A stretch of 8,295 nt of DNA from Pseudomonadota bacterium (lineage in GTDB: Bacteria > Bdellovibrionota_B > Oligoflexia > Oligoflexales > Bin106): positions 1 to 8,295 of the forward strand of contig JAPOQT010000253.1 in the NCBI GenBank assembly GCA_026710525.1. The letters are read 5' to 3'. The notes under the pieces were generated by a model, which was not told where the DNA came from, made no database searches, and saw nothing but the letters and a program-made list of their open reading frames with translations. Position numbers and translations under genes: made by a program. Below, piece after piece: positions 7,058 to 8,295 of this stretch; within the stretch, counting starts at the first letter, position 1, and every line of letters begins with the position of its first letter.

Positions 7058-7081
7058 ACATGTTGATTAGTAGTAACATGT
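7058..7081. repeat. 7-bp inverted repeat built on ACATGT palindromes
   Basis: ACATGTT (7058-7064) and AACATGT (7075-7081) pair perfectly across a 10-base loop. Because ACATGT is itself palindromic, the same sequence also reads as a direct repeat of TAACATGT at 7056 and 7074, spaced 18 bases. It could be a small hairpin or a pair of operator half-sites. It begins 57 bases after the dapF stop. Confidence 0.45.
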
Positions 7082-7137
7082 CGTGGTCAAGTGGGCTACC
7101 GTATGTTTACTAATAGGCACTCTGTTTTACTTGGTTC

Positions 7138-8199
7138 TTAAAGGGTTAGATCGCCAGCAGTTACGTATTCTACTGGGCCTAGTAACCTAGCAGTGTAACT
7201 GGTACAGCTATCGGTAGAGCTAGGGTAATCAATGTGAACCCAGAGAATATCTTTACCCGTGCGCATGGCAATAGGATTTGATGGCAAGTCAGCAGCAGAA
7301 CACCCTCGATCAGTTAAACACAAAGCCGATGCAATAGCTCCTGTACCGCAAGAAAAGGTCGGCCCCACACCTCGTTCCCAAGTCATCATATTCCAGCATG
7401 ATCTCTTTTGTTGAGCTTGGTAGTTATTTGCTAATACCCCTAATTCTTGGGCAATAGCTTGATCATGATCCGACAACTCAGAGGGGATAATTAAATGAAT
7501 ATTAAGATAATCACCATCAAGTATTCGGACAAGTTCTTGATAAATGGTGCGGAGGACTTGATCCTTGTTTTCTAGAAGCTCCCTACTGTCTGAATTACCA
7601 TCAGCTAAGGACCACACCAAATGATCATTGCCAACAAAATAACAGCCAAGGGTATCACGACTCTGATACCAAGATTTACGAGTTAAAAAATCCTGGATTT
7701 CCTGAATAATCTCGATGGCGGATCGAGGTAAGTCAGTACAGTCTTTCTTTCGAAATCTCATAACTGTTCTTACCCAACCGGTTATGGATCCAGGCGCCTT
7801 TGGTGCTGTGATCACCTCAGAGTCAAAGGTCTCAGAACGAAAGACCTGGAATCTTAACTTAGCAGGACTTATGGAGTCAAAAGACTGATTTGCCCTATGA
7901 TCACGAAGCCAGGCATACATACTCGCCACTCGTAAGCCGTTACCACAATTTTTAGCCAGTGTGCCATCACGATTAATAATCACAAGAGGCCACAGAGAAC
8001 CATCAAACTCACGATAATGATGACCAAGGATCAGGATGCCATCCACAGAATCATCTAATAACTGAGAAGTACTAGATATGAGCTTTTGGGTAATCACTGG
8101 GAGACCGGCAAGACTTTGGTGCTCTTTGGTCAACTGAGGATCTTTGATCACTAAAAAGTAATTCGATGATCCATGCCATTTTTCATAGTTCACGGTCAT
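7138..8199 (-). CDS. dapF: diaminopimelate epimerase-like protein, enlarged and divergent
   Basis: DapF interconverts LL- and meso-diaminopimelate in the cytoplasm, supplying meso-DAP for peptidoglycan and the precursor of lysine. The two catalytic cysteines are present: Cys85 in N-C-G-N-G-L-R and Cys284 in F-S-C-G-T-G-A, with W-E-R-G-x-G (274-279) before the second. The N-terminal K-W-H-G-S-S-N-Y-F (7-15) corresponds to the usual H-G-x-G-N-D-F, with Asn kept but Asp replaced by Tyr. V-G-N-D-H (189-193) corresponds to G-N-P-H. At 353 residues it is about 70 longer than the common 270-290. The catalytic cysteines are 199 residues apart against 144 in the E. coli enzyme, so most of the extra length lies between them. 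The ATG overlaps the upstream stop as ATGA with no clear Shine-Dalgarno, which points to translational coupling. It could be a DapF-fold racemase of other specificity, but DapF is the best call. Confidence 0.85.
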   Translation of the reverse strand: MTVNYEKWHGSSNYFLVIKDPQLTKEHQSLAGLPVITQKLISSTSQLLDDSVDGILILGHHYREFDGSLWPLVIINRDGTLAKNCGNGLRVASMYAWLRDHRANQSFDSISPAKLRFQVFRSETFDSEVITAPKAPGSITGWVRTVMRFRKKDCTDLPRSAIEIIQEIQDFLTRKSWYQSRDTLGCYFVGNDHLVWSLADGNSDSRELLENKDQVLRTIYQELVRILDGDYLNIHLIIPSELSDHDQAIAQELGVLANNYQAQQKRSCWNMMTWERGVGPTFSCGTGAIASALCLTDRGCSAADLPSNPIAMRTGKDILWVHIDYPSSTDSCTSYTARLLGPVEYVTAGDLTL

Positions 8200-8295
8200 G
8201 ATAACAGCCCGATTTCGGCAAGACGTTGCTGTAAATATTCTCCGGCAGTAATAGCAGGAAATGTTGCTTGACCACCTGTGAGCTCAACACAAGCA
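8196..8295 (-). CDS. C-terminal end of an unidentified gene upstream of dapF (partial)
   Basis: An open frame enters from the right edge and ends with TGA at 8198-8196, overlapping the dapF ATG as ATGA. The 32 visible residues include V-E-L-T-G-G-Q-A-T-F-P-A-I-T-A-G-E-Y-L and finish L-A-E-I-G-L-L-S. They look like the ordered end of a globular cytoplasmic protein, a strand and Gly turn followed by a helix. I cannot assign a family. The overlap implies co-transcription and translational coupling with dapF, so a role in the lysine/cell-wall pathway is possible but not shown. Confidence 0.65.
   Translation of the reverse strand, partial: ACVELTGGQATFPAITAGEYLQQRLAEIGLLS

Larger units (their letters stand above)
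6757..7137. other. 381-base region without a gene between dapF and the lipoprotein gene
   Basis: No convincing coding frame lies here on either strand. Reading in the direction of transcription it holds three separate inverted repeats (7081-7058, 7053-7010 and 6988-6923). A candidate promoter (6916-6888), an A+T-rich leader and the Shine-Dalgarno of the next gene follow. None of the three inverted repeats is followed by a T-run on the minus strand, so I see no intrinsic terminator for dapF. A weak TCCT/AGGA hairpin followed by T-rich sequence near 6825-6865 is too small to call. Confidence 0.7.

Overview
The window is an 8.3-kb piece of a moderately A+T-rich bacterial chromosome. Every supported gene lies on the minus strand, so transcription runs from high to low coordinates. 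The cell is Gram-negative and respiring. It makes diaminopimelate (a DapF homologue), exports folded Fe-S proteins through Tat, uses lipoprotein signals, matures multihaem c-type cytochromes and carries an Alternative Complex III (ACIII) operon. A proteobacterial or Bdellovibrionota-like host fits, but nothing here fixes the taxon.

Layout in transcription order: (1) 8295-8196, the last 32 codons of an unidentified gene, which overlaps the next start by ATGA. (2) 8199-7138, a divergent and enlarged diaminopimelate epimerase (dapF). (3) 7137-6757, 381 bases without a gene, holding three consecutive inverted repeats and a candidate promoter. (4) 6756-5812, an unrecognised protein of 314 residues with an N-terminal lipobox, behind a strong ribosome binding site. 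(5) 5811-5537, a clear intrinsic terminator followed by a candidate promoter. (6) 5536 to the window edge, the start of an act operon: actA (pentahaem cytochrome c), actB (molybdopterin-oxidoreductase-like domain fused to a four-cluster Fe-S domain), actC (ten-helix NrfD-type quinol protein) and the first codons of actD.

The act genes encode the quinol:electron-acceptor oxidoreductase that replaces cytochrome bc1 in many bacteria. ActC, with ActF beyond the window, handles quinol in the membrane. ActB passes electrons through its Fe-S clusters to the haems of ActA, which deliver them to a periplasmic cytochrome or directly to a terminal oxidase. The gene order actA-B-C-D and the motifs are canonical.

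The less ordinary points are: four cysteines of an N-terminal Fe-S site retained in the ActB1 domain; short leader ORFs that overlap the starts of both actA and actB; a DapF about 70 residues longer than usual with altered active-site motifs; the orphan putative lipoprotein; and the run of stem-loops between dapF and that gene. I found no mobile element, CRISPR array, tRNA or rRNA, and no clearly new multi-gene system.
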